Below are positions 63,596-64,000 of a stretch of 64,000 nt of DNA, piece by piece. Numbering within the stretch: position 1 is the first letter of the stretch; every line of letters starts with the position of its first letter. The stretch is from Actinomyces glycerinitolerans (GTDB taxonomy: Bacteria > Actinomycetota > Actinomycetes > Actinomycetales > Actinomycetaceae): positions 211,846 through 275,845 of the forward strand of contig NZ_FQTT01000013.1 of the NCBI RefSeq assembly GCF_900098745.1. Direction: 5' to 3'. Both the position numbers and the translations under genes were made by a program. Under the pieces are notes generated by a model, which did no database searches, was not told where the DNA came from, and worked only from the letters and a program-made list of their open reading frames with translations.

Positions 63596-63717
63596 TGCCG
63601 GCAGTGTCCTACTCTCCCACCCGCCTTCCGGGGGCAGTACCATCGGCGCTGGGGGGCTTGGCTTCCGGGTTCGGAAAGGAAAGACCGGGCATGACCCACC
63701 CCGCTATGACCACCGGC
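63596..63717 (-). rRNA. rrf: 5S ribosomal RNA
   Basis: About 122 bases. On the minus strand the ends TGCCGG and CCGGCA pair as helix I, with the conserved CCGAACCCGGAAG-CCAAG loop in the middle and GGGTGGGAGAGTAGGACACTG near the 3' end. Exact ends are uncertain by a few bases. Confidence 0.93.
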
Positions 63718-64000
63718 ACACACACCAACCCACACCCACCCAGAAACAACCAGGCCAGGCGGGCGCTCGCGCACGCACCACACACCCTGTTCACATATCA
63801 GCACCCGCCCGGGGGTGGGTTGCCTGTGAACCGTACAGCGGACGCAAAAAACAAACCAAGTGATTGAAAGAACTACTCAACTCATGTTGTTTGCCGGTTG
63901 AACACTGCTGCTTGTGGAAGCCCCACGCGTCAAGCCGCCATCACACCCCGCCCAGCACAGGGCGGGGGCGTGTGCCTGCCGGTTTCATGCCATAAAAACA
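63718..64000 (-). other. 23S-5S internal transcribed spacer (partial)
   Basis: Lies directly upstream of 5S in rRNA orientation and includes AT-richer sequence (TGAGTAGTTCTTTCAATCAC on the minus strand) and a hairpin CCCCGCCC/GGGCGGGG near 63945-63967. I do not recognise the 23S 3' end within the window, so the spacer is at least 280 bases. Confidence 0.6.

Noticed and set aside
63720..64000. 3' end of 23S rRNA
   Set aside because: No recognisable 23S terminal sequence; composition and position fit the 23S-5S spacer.

Overview
The window is high-GC DNA, dense in short or ATGA-type gene overlaps, with GTG and TTG starts and gene neighbourhoods typical of Actinomycetota (DUF3159/DUF3710/DUF4193/sepH block; a TPR-HAD-tlyA-nadK-recN-steA-steB block). 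A four-subunit pyruvate:ferredoxin-type oxidoreductase, a Tad pilus locus and an EssC-type ATPase together suggest an anaerobic or facultative member of the Actinomycetaceae (Actinomyces-like). That assignment is inference; no 16S is present.

Layout. 0-2 kb: a YbaK-type aminoacyl-tRNA deacylase and a glucuronyl C5-epimerase-like lipoprotein gene broken at a run of nine C. 2-7 kb (minus strand): porG-porA-porB and a GltD-like FAD protein fused to ferredoxin domains. 7-10 kb: aconitase. 10-15 kb: 23S/tRNA uracil methyltransferase-type gene, APC permease and, divergently, two TrkA-type K+ channel regulators. 15-20.5 kb: DUF3159, OB-fold, DUF3710, DUF4193, sepH, phosphodiesterase and DUF5998. 20.5-23.1 kb: a ParC/GyrA-type topoisomerase subunit.

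23.1-50.2 kb is the accessory part and the most interesting. An eleven-gene minus-strand cluster runs from RcpC/TadZ/TadA/TadB/TadC, Flp pilin and three TadE/G pseudopilins into a LysM-BTAD membrane protein and ends with a ~1558-residue FHA-FtsK/SpoIIIE ATPase of the EssC/EccC (type VII secretion) kind. Around it lie a WXG100-like gene, three large DUF6571-like proteins, three paralogous lipoproteins (one frameshifted), two small partner-sized genes and two copies of a lipoprotein plus PKD-like secreted-protein pair, one at each edge and in opposite orientation. No EccB, EccD, EccE, mycosin, EsaA/EssB or prepilin peptidase is in the window. The working hypothesis is one envelope system in which Tad and T7SS ATPase genes are co-transcribed and serve the surrounding exported proteins.

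50.4-63.4 kb (minus strand) is a nearly gapless cluster: TPR protein, HAD phosphatase, small protein, tlyA, nadK, recN, steA, steB, a MraY-like transferase, murJ, a GT4 glycosyltransferase and a Nudix hydrolase. It follows the order I recall for M. tuberculosis Rv1691-Rv1700, except that three envelope-lipid genes stand where pyrG is expected. The right end holds a minus-strand 5S rRNA and part of the 23S-5S spacer of an rRNA operon that continues outside the window.
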